Source: Pyrus communis
Taxonomy: Eukaryota; Streptophyta; Magnoliopsida; Rosales; Rosaceae
Direction of reading: 5' to 3'
NCBI RefSeq assembly: GCF_963583255.1
Contig: NC_084815.1
Location: 5,937,724-6,001,723 of the forward strand
DNA length: 64,000 nt
Under the pieces are notes generated by a model. That model worked only from the letters and a program-made list of their open reading frames with translations. It searched no databases and was not told the DNA's origin. This document shows, in pieces, positions 47,222 to 59,600 of the stretch; position 1 is the first letter of the stretch, and every line of letters begins with the position of its first letter. The position numbers and the translations under genes are program-made.

Positions 47222-47508
47222 TGTCACATCCCGGCCCGGGGCGGATCACTTCCCGGGCCTGCTCCACCACTGTAGCACGATATTGTCCGCTTTGGGCCCC
47301 GACCACACCCTCACGGTTTTGTTTTTGGGAACTCACACGAGAACTTCCCGATGGGTCACCCATCCTGGGAATGCTCTCGCGCGCTACTCGCTTAACTTCG
47401 GAGTTCCCATGGAACCGGAAGCCAGTGAGCTCCCAAAAAGCCTCGTGCTAGGTAGGGATGGGAATATACATTTAAGGATCACTCCCTTGGGCGATGTGGG
47501 ATGTCACA
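47222..47508 (-). repeat. Cassandra 5' LTR
   Basis: 287 bp, in 5' position on the minus strand because the primer site is two bases from its inner edge. Its 5S-like segment is closer to functional 5S than that of the partner. Confidence 0.92.
47342..47408 (-). promoter_or_regulatory. 5S rRNA-like segment with RNA polymerase III promoter motifs
   Basis: The minus strand reads GGGAACTCCGAAGTTAAGCG, then CGAGAG, then AGGATGGGTGACCC and GGGAAGTTC. These correspond to the internal promoter region of plant 5S rRNA genes. It is part of the LTR and not a 5S gene, because the 5' and 3' ends of 5S RNA are missing. Confidence 0.85.
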
Positions 47509-47652
47509 AAAAAGTAGTGTTGTTAATATAGAATGGCATTATTTAACCTTTCACACACTCTTTTCAATTTTCAGTTATTGGATCACATGAATTGAAAAAC
47601 ATGAAAAGACAAAAATTAACATAGAGTCTATGATAGATAAAAAAAAAAAAGA

Positions 47653-48113
47653 GTAAATTGTAGTAATGGTCCCTCAACTTTAATCAAATTGGAGCAATAG
47701 TCCTCAACTAAAAATCCATTATCATTGGTCCCTCAACTCATCAAAATGTGTAGCTATGGTCCTTTTTGTTAATTTTGTCAGAATTTTATCAAAATAAGTT
47801 ATGTTGGAAGGACCATTGCTACAATTGAGGTCCTTCAACTTATCAAAACGTGTAATTATGGTCATTTTCGTCAACTTCGTCAGAATTTTGTCAAAATGAG
47901 TTATGTTGGAATGACCATTGCTACAATTGGGTTAAGGTTATGGGATCATTTCTCCAGTTGGATTAAAGTTGAGGGACCAATGGTAATGAATTTTTAGTTA
48001 ATGGACCATAGCTGCACGTTTTGATGAATTGAGGGATCAATGGTAATGGATTTTTAGTTGAAGGATCATTGCTCCAATTAAGTTAAAGTTAAGAGATCAT
48101 TGCTACAATTTAC
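47653..48113. mobile_element. MITE, about 460 bp, TIRs about 110 bp
   Basis: GTAAATTGTAGTAATGGTCC on the left pairs with the inverse of the right end (GTAAATTGTAGCAATGATCT). Pairing continues through CAACTAAAAATCCATTA and CATCAAAA(T/C)GTG(T/C)AGCTATGGTCC. The units GGTCC(C/A)TCAACT are also repeated within each arm. It lies 144 bp from the Cassandra element. Confidence 0.85.
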
Positions 48114-49306
48114 TTAAAAAATAATGTTTGGATAGCATTACTCTTAATATAAGTCCCTATAAATAAGTCATCAACCGTTTCACATATATTTGGGAAGAAG
48201 TATCAATAATGTATTTTTATTTTGCAGAAATAAGCAGAAATAACTAACACCATATTTGGATGATAGAAATAAATTTGAAATTTTGACAAAAATTAGAATT
48301 TATAAATTGACATGCACTAATTCCTTTGTTCGAATTTATAAACATAGAAATTTAGAATTTCTGCAGGAAAAAAACTTAGAATTTGAGACCTCCAGCTCTC
48401 AAGTTTAAATTATAAATATGTGTCATTTCCCAATTTCTATGGGTGAGAGTTTAAAAATAGAAAATTCCGTACAAATCCTATTGTTCTTTTATGTTAATCA
48501 AATAAGAAAATTCACAATTTCTAGATAATAAAATTTGTGATTTTAAAATTCTTTATTAATCTTAAATTTTCTCCTACAAATAAAGTGTAAGTGTTTTTCT
48601 AGGATTTAAGTGTATTTTTATTAATGATTGATTTCAAAAACATTTCTATCAAAAACGCTTTCAGTTCTTTTAAGACACATTCAAACACATTTTTTTTTCA
48701 GTTCCGCAAAAACTCCATTCCACATATTTTGGTTTTTATAGAAGATGATGGAAAAGAGATCAAAATTTTAAACTAAATTATCAAACCAAATAATATATTA
48801 CTAATAAAATATGAGAAATGTTATTGACACTTCAAAAATCTCATTCTACACTTCTCACGAATGTACTTTTTTTTTCTAAATATAAAAAATTAAAAATGTA
48901 AAATAAAAATTTTAAAATACTAATAATAAATTCCTAAAATAGAATACGTTAATATAATATTTAAATAATAATTTAATCATAACCATCAACGTCCAAAAAA
49001 CTACAATTTTTTTTTTCTTTGTCTTTTTGGTTTCTCAAGAAATTTCTCGGGGGCGGCTTGCAGCGACTCTGTCTTTCCTTTTCTCTCGAGGAGAAAAGAA
49101 AACTAGGGCAGCCGTGGACTTGGGATTCCGCGGATTCGGTGTCCGTCTCTGTATCCGCGGAAGCCAAAATACGATCCAAACCTCGGACAATCCGATTCCG
49201 ATTCTCCCAATAAATCTCGGGACTAAATAATCCGGTCAATTCTTTACATTTCAACTCATTTCGTTGATTGGCGGCGAGCTTCTACTGTCCTGCGTGCAAA
49301 ATTCGG
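48114..49306. other. Intergenic DNA and promoter/leader of the AN1 gene
   Basis: AT-rich with no gene. From about 49010 the composition changes to GC- and CT-rich, in keeping with a transcribed leader ahead of the ATG at 49307. Frames at 48973-49254 (minus) and 49019-49230 (plus) are not supported. Confidence 0.5.
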
Positions 49307-49405
49307 ATGGGAACTCCGGAATTCCCAGATCTGGGTAGGCATTGCTACGTCGCGGAGTGCCAGCAGATAGATTTCTTGCCCTTCACCTGCGATAGCTGCC
49401 ATCAG

Positions 49406-49452
<47 letters not shown>

Positions 49453-50732
49453 GTATATATATATTATCTGTAAATTTCTTACCTCCTCAGCTTATATGAA
49501 TATCGAATGTGTATTGTGTTTTGGAAATTTAGATTTTGGTTATTGGGATCGGGATTATGCTCTGTTTGGTTGGTTGATGAGAAGTAGAATTACCCAGATA
49601 AAAAAAAGAAGGAAAATTTCAAATTTTGTTGATTCTTTGGGGGAGATGATTGCGCTCTGTTTGGTTGCTGAGAAAAGTAGAAAAAAAGGGAAAATTTCAA
49701 ATTTTGATGATTCTTGGGAGGCAAAGCTCGGAGAAAATGCAAAATGGGTGTGGATGCACATTAGATTGGATTATGAATTTGTATCTCTTGGAAAAAGAAA
49801 GGGTGAAATGCCGGAATAAATTTATCTTATTAAAACTAGAGAGGTTGACAATTTCTGTCTACATTGTCCGGAAACTGGCAATAAATTTCCGATCTTGGCG
49901 TTTGCTTGTGTTGAAACTTTTTAACTTTATAGGGTGGTATTTCATTCCTGCACTGTATTTTCTTTTGATATAAATGTTTGTTTCGAACTTGTGTTAAATT
50001 GCGGTGCATGATCTTTGGAATTAATTGAATTGCAAATAAGTTACTGAATGTTTACTTATGTGATGTTAAATATCAAGGTGCTAATGTTTGTGTAGTGGGA
50101 ATAAATTGATGTTGTAGCTCATGTATATAGATTTGGCTCAAAGGAGTGGTATGTATTGGAGAATAAATGGTGGAAATGTTTGAACATAAGAAACTGATGG
50201 TCAAATGTAGTGAAATGTTTTGAACCTTCCGGAATGTGGTGTGATGCGTCACATATACATTGCGGTTTTTCACCAATTTCAAAATGCAATTGATGTATGG
50301 CAACCAAAGGTAGTTAGGGGTTGGAATGTTTTCCTAAAGTCTTTATTTCAATTTTTTTGGGGCCAAAAAAAGCCTTAATTGCTCAGGTTTATACAATAGC
50401 TTAGTCTTCCATCTTTTTACCATCTTCCATCTTCCTGAATTGTGGATTATAGTTTACCTGCAATATTTCTGCTTCTTGAATATTAGATTCTTCATACTAA
50501 CACAAGGCTGACATTATGTAGGTATTTTGTTTGGAGCATAGAAGCTACATTAAGCATAATTGTCCGAACGGTGACAGAAACAATGTTACTGTTGTCATCT
50601 GTCCCCTCTGTGCCAAAGGAGTTCACCTGATTCCGATGAAGATCCAAACATTACTTGGGAGAGACATGTTAACACTGATTGCGACCCTTCTAATTACGAG
50701 AAAGCCACAAAGAAGAAAAAATGTCCTGTCCC
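49307..50732 (+). CDS. AN1 zinc-finger stress-associated protein, partial, with apparent frameshift
   Basis: Stress-associated proteins with AN1 fingers act in abiotic stress responses. Exon 1 is 49307-49405 (MGTPEFPDLGRHC...CHQ) and exon 2 is 50522-50732, reaching the assembly gap. The first AN1 finger is complete across the splice: Cys-x4-Cys-x9-Cys-x2-Cys-x4-Cys-x2-His-x5-His-x-Cys. A second begins at VICPLCAKGVHL. Near 50631-50635 one base is missing relative to the family: GATTCC is followed directly by GATGAAGATCC, and only the +1 frame gives the expected DEDPNITWERHVNTDC and KKKKCPVP. The remainder, with the second AN1 finger and possibly C2H2 fingers, falls in or behind the gap and is not seen after it. 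The one-base loss may be a sequencing error beside the gap or a real lesion. The family is sure; the member (SAP11/13/16-like) is not. Confidence 0.88.
49407..49450 (+). repeat. (CT)n microsatellite at the start of AN1 intron 1
   Basis: About 21 CT units begin two bases after the splice donor, whose sequence is CAG/GTCCTC, a poor match to the usual GTAAGT. Confidence 0.9.
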
Positions 50733-50932
50733 NNNNNNNNNNNNNNNNNNNNNNNNNNNNNNNNNNNNNNNNNNNNNNNNNNNNNNNNNNNNNNNNNNNN
50801 NNNNNNNNNNNNNNNNNNNNNNNNNNNNNNNNNNNNNNNNNNNNNNNNNNNNNNNNNNNNNNNNNNNNNNNNNNNNNNNNNNNNNNNNNNNNNNNNNNNN
50901 NNNNNNNNNNNNNNNNNNNNNNNNNNNNNNNN
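50733..50932. other. Assembly gap, 200 N
   Basis: Exactly 200 N. The round number suggests a placeholder, so the true distance is unknown. It hides the 3' part of the AN1 gene. Confidence 0.99.
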
Positions 50933-53649
50933 ATATTTCGTTTTGACAAATGATAGAATACTTGGTAAGCTACTTTTACAACGGCATTGCTCATTCTTAT
51001 CAAAGTTATGCTACCAGAATGGGTTAGCCACTACGAGGCGTCAATATAACAAAATATCCTCGTATTCATCCGAGTCAAACTTGAGACATTGTTTAAGCAA
51101 ATAAAAGACAACTACTGTCAGACCAAAGGCTAATTAACGAGAACATTAACTTGAGATTTTTGTAAGACTTATTTCCTTCTGCAATATAGTTTCATGATTT
51201 GAACTGTACTTAAAATGAATTTCTAAGCTAGTACGATGGACCAACTTTAGTAATATGGTTACAAACTTGTTATTTATACAAGTCAAATTTTAGATCCTTC
51301 ACTTTATTGAACATGAATACCATTAGATCGGTTGAAGAGTTTTCTATGTCAAATTTGAACCATGCTTATAGAACATCAATCTTTTCCCCCTCGGTTTTTT
51401 TTAAGTCACTACGATGGACCAAATTTAATAATATGACTACAAACTCGTTATTAAAATAAGTTAAATTTTAGACCATTCACTTTTAACTGAATATGAATAC
51501 CATTAGATCGGTTGACAAGTTGGCTTTTATCTTCAAGCCAAGTCAAGCACCATGACCCCCTGATTACTTTTTAGTGCGTTGCCGGGCGGTTTAATTATGA
51601 AAGGGAATGAGCGCTTGAGTGGTTCCATTTGGAAAGAAGGTGGATAATAATCCAACCACTTAATTTAATCCATCCCTTGATCATTTTGTTTTATGCTTCA
51701 TGTCTCAGATTGGATCATTTCTCTACCTTGCTTTAAGGAATGGAAAACAATTATCAACTTCATAATTGTCCCTTCTCTTCTCTAACAATATTCCTCATCC
51801 AACCTCAACAATTATAATCCATAAACCACTAACGCTATCTTCATTGTTCCGGTCTAAAATTAAAAGTTATAAAGTCATATTTGACTACAAGTTTGACTTT
51901 GAAAGTTACATCACTTCCAATGCACGTTTTGACTTTTAACTCTTGTGCATTGGAGATGGTTAAACTCAAATTTTTGTTTTATTTTTATTTTGAATCATAC
52001 TGTCATAACACATACATTTTATTTCATGACATAAAAATCCATCATCCGCTTACTTCTTGTTCTCCTTGTTGATTCCACAAGTGTTCAATAGGATCATTTT
52101 TAAGCATATTGTAACATTCACTGCATCTAAATCATCCCATGGCGAGCGATAAGTTCCCTCATTGTTATCGGTTCTCGTTACAAATCAACATTTTGTATTT
52201 CCTAGCTCCAGTATGAGTGATTTTTATATTATGATGAAGCTGAATGGGGTGAATGTACTTTGAATAAAAAGAAATATGTATGCATTTATAGGAGATTTTA
52301 GAAATAGTCGTTACTAATTTTCAACAAGATATAGATTATGACAATTTAATACATGCTCGATGCAAATGTTTGAAGGAAAAAATGGCAGCAACTATTTGAA
52401 ATAATAGTCGTTTAAGCAATAATTTTTATGGTATATACCATTGAATAAGGAACCCCCTTTTAAGCAAGAATTTTTTGATAATAAACATATGAAAAACCCC
52501 TTTTAATTTTAGAGTTAAACCTTAATTAAATATGACTTAACACTTGATTCTAAAGTCATATACAACTTCAAATTTTCCAGTGCGCTGGAAAGTGATCGAA
52601 TCAAATTTAGAGTCAATTATGTTTTTTGACTCTCAATTTTTAAGTCCATTAGAAATAACCCAAAACAAAATCTATGACACAAACATGAAAAATATATGAA
52701 TTTATGAAAAAAATTTATTCGAGCAATATTCTACTCAACTTACTTACACTAAATTTGAGAGTATATAACAGTTAGTCACATAATACCAAGAAATGGAAAA
52801 ACCATACTACCCCAACCTTTTGTTTTTTTCCTTCTTCTATGAAGGTAAGATTTTTACCAAAAAAAAGATGATGAAGAAATTAGGTAAATTAACTGTCAAA
52901 ATTTCGGTTGACAAAAAAACGGAAAACATTAACTGTCGAGAGAGCAGAGAGCACGTCTATGATCACAGAGCCCCAATATAATGCATCCACGTCAGCATGG
53001 ACCCCAAAAATCTACCAAACCCCTGGGACCCACAGATTGAACCGTTTAAAACGTGTAGACGTTTTCTGAGTATTGGCACAGCACTGCAGGCTGGACGGAT
53101 ACAATTTAGAGTATAAATTCGAAATAATAAATAAAAAATAAAAAATAAAAATAAAAAAGAGAAAAGAAAAGAAAAGAAAAGGGAAGAACACATAAGAAAT
53201 CGAGGTGGAATATGCTGGAATTCCGGTACATTTTCAGCGTGGCAGCATAAGGTGGATTTTCCAGCCTCGGGTCTCCCCCTGCTCGTTGCAGGCGTTCATC
53301 GGGGGTAAATTTTGTCGCCACGATTTTGATACAAAAATCGTCGAATTTTGATGCGTTTTTGGGATTTTGGAATACCCTCTTGATTGATTTCGAAAACCCA
53401 CATTGGGAACTTGTATTGGACGTTGAATTGTTCTTGAATTTTGAGGCTTTGGTTGGACTTTTGAGATTTTGCTAATTGGTCACAGGCTGGTTTGTTTGAG
53501 AGCTACACATCTTAGTTTTGAGCCTTTCTTTCCCTTCTCTGCATCCAAATTGTGAGCTTTTTCTCATATATTTGGAAGGGAAAGAAAGGCCAATTTCTGA
53601 GGTTCCCATTTTTCCCTTGTGTCAAATTGTATGCATCTTGTACTCGAAA
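50933..53649. other. Intergenic DNA and EFR3-like gene promoter/leader
   Basis: A direct repeat with period 178 bp is present (51232-51335 and 51410-51515; both contain TACGATGGACCAA and ATACCATTAGATCGGTTGA). An A-rich low-complexity tract lies at 53123-53183. From about 53180 the composition turns richer in GC, fitting promoter and leader of the gene starting at 53650. No other gene is seen. Confidence 0.55.
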
Positions 53650-56641
53650 ATGAGCGCTGTTTCGGGGGTGATTTCGCGCCAAGTTTTGCCTGCCTGTGGC
53701 AGCCTTTGCTTCTTCTGCCCGGCGTTGCGAGCCAGGTCTAGACAGCCGGTTAAGAGGTACAAGAAGCTCATTGCTGATATTTTCCCTCGGAACCAGGTTC
53801 GTTCTGCTCTCGTATTTTATCTAGATGGGTTGTTGCTTGCATTTGATTCGTTACTTGTTTCCTAAGATAATTTTACCTTTTGTGAAGAGACTTGTCTGGG
53901 ACTCTGGATGATAATATAGCCATCTCTATGTGCCTTTTTGTGGGTTTGGAAAAGTGTGGATGTTATAGTAGATATGTAGTCCATTGCTGGATGGACTTCT
54001 GCTGTGAAAATGCAACCATTTGACATGACTATCAAAGTAATGATTTTTCCTAAGTGAGCTGAAATTTAGAGGAGCATTCCGTAACTTGCTACCAATCATT
54101 ACATAGTCTAATTGAGTAGATTGACTATTTAAGAACCGTCTGAATTTTTTGGGTTTTGACAATCTAAGTTCTTGAACCTTCTCAAATACTATCCCTCCCC
54201 TAGACTAAAACATATAAGTGGTACTTGAATTAATTGAAAGATACTCAGCCAATTCATTTTGTTTATACAACTATATTTCTATTTAATACCACATGGAAAA
54301 ACAGGGTTTAGTGATCTTAGGTCCTTGATTGATTGATGTGCCTGGAAAAATGGACTCTTTGCCAAGTAAAACTTTTATTATGTAACTTCAGATGTAGACA
54401 GATATTGAAGTTCGTTATGGCTCTGACAGGTAATTGAAAACTAGGTATCTGCTAGTGTTGCGTGCCATGTGAGACTGAACTCAGAATTATGCGATATGCA
54501 TCTTTGTCTAGTAAAATGAGTATTTCATGACTTCAGAACATACATGTAAACAAATGTTAAAACCGATTATGACTCTCATAACTGATTTCAAACCTAGTTT
54601 CTAGTATTGTAGCCTGCCATTCGAGGCTGAAATGTGGCCTGAAAAGAACTATTTATTTAATAGATTCTTTACTTCATAACACGATTATGTATATCAGTGT
54701 AGGAAGTTGTTTACGGCTCTAATTGAAAACAGAGCATTGTGATTGTTGTGTGCCATGTCATTATTAGCTGAAGGCCTTATGCATGATGTGTCAGTGGTGT
54801 CCTGTTTGTATTTATTTTTCTTGATAGTTTAATTCTCATACAATGAGGTTCAGTTGGAGTATACAAGAAAAAATTTGTAGCCAGCATTTGCTGATGCAAC
54901 CAATGCCTTGTAGATGAATTCTTATGTTTTATTTTCTAACAACTTAAAGCCTTTCCCTTACTTCATGCCTTTCAGACTCAGTTAAGAATAATTTCTTCTT
55001 TCTTTGGTTGATAAATACTAGTTGATCAAACCTTTTCTTTCTCATTAGTATAGTTTTTATTCTACTCACCCAAGGAAGCATCCTGTCAGAACAGTATGCA
55101 AAAACGTATGTTTGTGTTACTTCTTTTTGGGTTTTTTCCCTGGTCAGAACACATGTTTCTCTGATTGAAAAATCATGGTTAGAAACTATCAAATTAATTT
55201 TCCTTGCATTCCGAACTGTGCCTAATTTTCTGACTCTTCAATGAAATATTGTTTCATTAGTTAAGCATGCTATACCTCAATATTCATGTAAAATATTAAA
55301 ATGTGGTTTAATTAACGTTGGTTATGAAGTTTTAACATCAATGCAATCACTTTCCTAGTGAGTGATGTGCTCGTTTTCCTTTCATTCCCTTCCTCCTAAA
55401 TTGTGTGTATGCGATATCAAGATTCAGGACATAATCTTTATATTTTGACAGGAAGAGGGACCTAATGATCGGAAGATTGGGAAGTTGTGCGAATATGTTG
55501 CCAAAAATCCTTTGCGAATCCCAAAGGTATCAATTATAATGTGTCTTAAGCTAGGTCCATTTTTACAATCACATGGTTCACCAATATACATAATTTTATA
55601 ACCTTATTTGAGGGATCCCAACATAACCTTATCTGAGGGATACCTTGTGCAGCACACTCTGGATTTTTAATCGATGATTTGAACCCTATCTTTTAGTTCT
55701 TCATTCAAAGGTCATCCTTGCAAAAAAATTATACAAAACAGCTACCACTAAAGACATCTTTTTGTCTCAAAGAAAATAGACCAACATGGTATTCCAAGAA
55801 GACACTAATTGAGTGGTTAGTGGTTTCAAATTTGAGTGATTTATGCAAGGACAATCTTTGAGTGAAGACCTAAAACAAGAGGGTCAGATCATCAAAATAC
55901 AAGGGGAGCGGGCCCTACAAGTGTGTCCCCCAAATAAGTTTAAGGATCCCTCAAGAAGCTTCCTCCATATATTCTCATCATATTTAACATAATTCATAAT
56001 AAAAACAAAAAACAATTATATCATAAATTAATTGATAATTGTTTAAAGGAGAGGGAAGAAAACATTGGGAAATAAGTTGACCAAAAGAGTTGAGAGAAAA
56101 GAATGGATGTAGTTATTTGTAAGTCATACAATGTGTGAAATGATGATGTGAATTTCTGACCCTTCTAATAGGTTTCTCAAATCAATTTCTGATATTGAAT
56201 TTCAGCAATGGTTCAATGATTCAATCTTCTTATAGTTTTCCTAATTTTTCTGATGGGAGTTACCAATGGAATCAAACCTTTTCCTTGCACCACGAATATG
56301 TGACATGCTTCACTATGTGATTATTTGTCAATAAATATTCAGCCTTCCTTGCTTCCTTTTTCTACGAAGTGAAACATCTTTCGTATTACAGTATTTTTCA
56401 GGAGTTGCGTCTTAAAGATTTTTGTGAAATACAGATAATGTTAAATATTCCCTCTTTTCCAACCAAATTTGAATATTTTGGGAGCAGATTACAACTTATC
56501 TTGAGCAAAGGTGCTACAAAGAATTGAGGAACGAGAACTTTCGATCCGCAAAAATTGTAATGTGCATTTACAACAAATTGCTGATTTCTTGTAAGGAGCA
56601 AATGTGAGTTCTTCCTTCTCTAATTTTTTTGTTCCATTATA

Positions 56642-56689
<48 letters not shown>

Positions 56690-59600
56690 AGAGTGTGATT
56701 CTTGAATGAGACCCCACACTTTTCAAATTGCAGTATTGACCATTCAAACAGAGTGAAAATTTGCTTTTAAGATGGTCTCATTTAGGGCTTAGAGTTGAGC
56801 TTTAAGGTCCAAACTTTAAGCAACACTTCAGACCCTAGTATCTGATTCTGTGAATTCAGACTATTCAGTTGGAATGATATGTTTGAATACGAGGTAGTGA
56901 TCCACATTCTGGCAACGTATAACATTGCAGAAATCTACCAACAATAACCTCTCTCTCTCTGTCTCTCTCACACACACGCTTAAGCTCTCTGTTTATTTGT
57001 GCTTGTGGGTCTATATGTGTAAAATATGTAAATGCATATATTTGTGTGTGCGATTACATGGTTAATTTATGTTCAGTGACATTTTCCTAGGCCTCTTTTT
57101 GCAAGTAGCTTGCTCAGCATTATGCATACACTTCTGGATCAAACACGGCAAGATGAAATGCAAATTATAGGATGTCAGACTCTTTTCAACTTTGTAAATA
57201 ATCAGGTTTGTGAATTTGTGGTTTATAGACTTCTTCACTTTTAATTTGTCACCAGCCAGGTTGGCTAGGGAAAATTTCAAATCTAATCAGTCTCTCTGTA
57301 TTTTGCAGACAGATGGAACTTACACGTTCAACTTAGAAGGCTTTATTCCAAAACTCTGTCAGATAGCTCAAGAGCCGGGGGAAGATGAAAGGGCAAGTAA
57401 TCTACGTTCAGCTGCACTCCAAGCCCTTTCTTCAATGGTACCCTTTTCATATTGTTTCTGTTATAAATTTAACTCTACACCTTAGCAATATGTGAAATTC
57501 AAAATTTAAAATGAAACATGCTATGGGAGATGCTTATGACAATTTGGTTGGATCTTTCTTTCTTTTTTTTTTTTTTTTCTGCCCCCTTTACCATGACTGA
57601 TATACTTTTCTATATTCTGTGCCTGATGAAGCTCTTAAAAATGAAATAATATGATATCTCTGTTGGAAATTTATGCCATTCACAACATGTTTGCTCAATG
57701 CTCAGAACCTATATCTCTAATGCAAACTGAGTTTTCTAAATTTTATTTTGTAGGTTTGGTTTATGGGTGAGAACTCTCATATATCAGTTGAGTTCGATAA
57801 CGTAAGTACATTCGAAGTTTCTTAAATCTTGTTCCAAACTTTCAAGTAATCTTTGTATAGTTCTAGTTGATTAATGTGAAGATAATTTTTTGGATCACCC
57901 TCAATGATAAATTAAAATCTATGCTTAAACATTTTGCATTAACTATCAACTATTAACACCTGCCGGACCTTTCGATAATCATTTCATTTTTAGTTGTTAG
58001 CTTTCATCTTTTGTGCTTGAGATATGAGGAAAGTTGTGGGGAGAAAGGAGGGATGGAGAAGGGTGGGTAAGAAATAAAGTACAATGAATGAAAACAAAAT
58101 CCTGTACGGAGAACAACTTAAAATAGTTTTTGGTTTTGGTTTTTAGGTTTCACTTTGTGTACCTTCCCTTATACATCTCTCCCACCATCCTTCCTCCACT
58201 TCTGCATCCCACCTTATCCCCATATACTTTTCCTATATCTCATGCACACAAAGAGAAAATTAAAACTAAAAATGAAATGGTTACCGGACGGGCCTTAAGT
58301 TGTTCCCATTTTCTTTTCAGTCTTTCAGACGGTTAAAATCTTTTACCTGCTAGAGTATCATTTTATAATTATGAACTTATGAGCCATGACTAGCCTAGGT
58401 CTCCATTTTGATTGCCAATTTCAAATATGAGGGATTGTCAACTTTCACTACCCATTTCAGTTAATGTTAAAGGTTGAATTGAATGAATATACAATACAAC
58501 AACAATAACAACAACAACAACAACAAAGCCTTATCCCACTAAGTGGGGTCGGCTGTATGAATCCTAGAAAGCCACTACACTCGGTTTTGCGCCAAGTCTT
58601 CCGTTAGCTCCAAGTGATTGAATATATGATAGCAATGTGAAAAAAAAAACATGTACTTGCAAGCAAAAATAAATTAAATACATATTTCGAACATTCATTA
58701 TAACGAATGATATTAAAATGTTAATATTGCATTCAGTCTAATAATTCATGTAGATCTGAAAAGTCTTGCTGATGCAGTAACGAGTAACCCTAACAAGTAA
58801 CCTAAAAATCTTGGAATCCTTCTAGATCAAAGGAAGATAGCTGGATTAAAACTCTTGTATGTGGTTGTTCTCTACAGTTGTTTGATGTGACTCAGTCTTC
58901 TAACCTTTTTACTGTTGTCAAAATTTTCCATATCCAATCTGAAAATGCTTTAGATTATTAATTAAGATCACATCAGAAAATGATTATTTGCTGAACTGTG
59001 TTCCTCTGGTTACAATTAGCAGAGAGTATGCAAATAAACTACGGAGAGAGAGCAAATCCAATTAAAATAGGACAAAAAATTGATCTCGGAGAGTATAGAT
59101 TTTAAACTAGTGTGGTTATTTTAATATTCCTCCATCTTTAGTGGAAAGTGACTAACTTTTCCTTCTTTCTTTTAATTAACTTTATTGAAAGCTACAATTA
59201 TGTGTAAGTGCTGCATTGGTTTTTCGGTTTTCAGATAGTGTTACTCTTCACTCATTTACTCCTCGAAGTCATTCTTATGAAGCAGCTAGAACGAATGCTA
59301 CCTTAAATCCTCTTGACATTGTTCTTTTTCCCTATTAATATACAGATTGTTGCAGTTGTCTTAGAAAATTATGGAAGCTCAAATAAAACTACAGAGAACC
59401 TTGAAGGCTCAAAGAATCGGTGGGTACAGGAAGTGCAAAGTAACGAGGGTCATTATTCTTCTTCCCCAGATGTCGCCATCAGGCTTACATCTTGGAGCAC
59501 CCTTGTGGATGACAAAGGCGAACTAAATGTGACAGTGTATGTCTCTGTTGGCACAAGATTTTGTTGATGGCTTTACATGTTTGTCAACATGTCAGTTCAT

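Larger units (their letters stand above)
46865..47508 (-). mobile_element. Cassandra-type TRIM retrotransposon, complete
   Basis: A 644-bp terminal-repeat element without coding capacity. Two 287-bp LTRs (46865-47151 and 47222-47508) start TGTCACATCCCGG and end GATGTGGGATGTCACA on the plus strand. Flanks are AAAAA on both sides. The inner 70 bp hold the Met-type primer site on the minus strand (47208-47219, TGGTATCAGAGC) and a purine tract AAGGGGTGTGGAT (47152-47164). Each LTR contains a 5S rRNA-like segment in minus orientation, the defining feature of Cassandra. Such elements depend on other elements' enzymes. Confidence 0.95.

Noticed and set aside
47342..47408. A genuine 5S rRNA gene
   Set aside because: Only the internal part of 5S is present, it occurs once in each LTR, and the LTR structure with primer site explains it as Cassandra.
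49268..49306. Upstream extension of the AN1 protein (AASFYCPACKIR before MGTPEF)
   Set aside because: No ATG begins it, and the family normally starts at MGTPEFP.
50531..51104. Frames running through the N block
   Set aside because: Artefacts of translating unknown bases.
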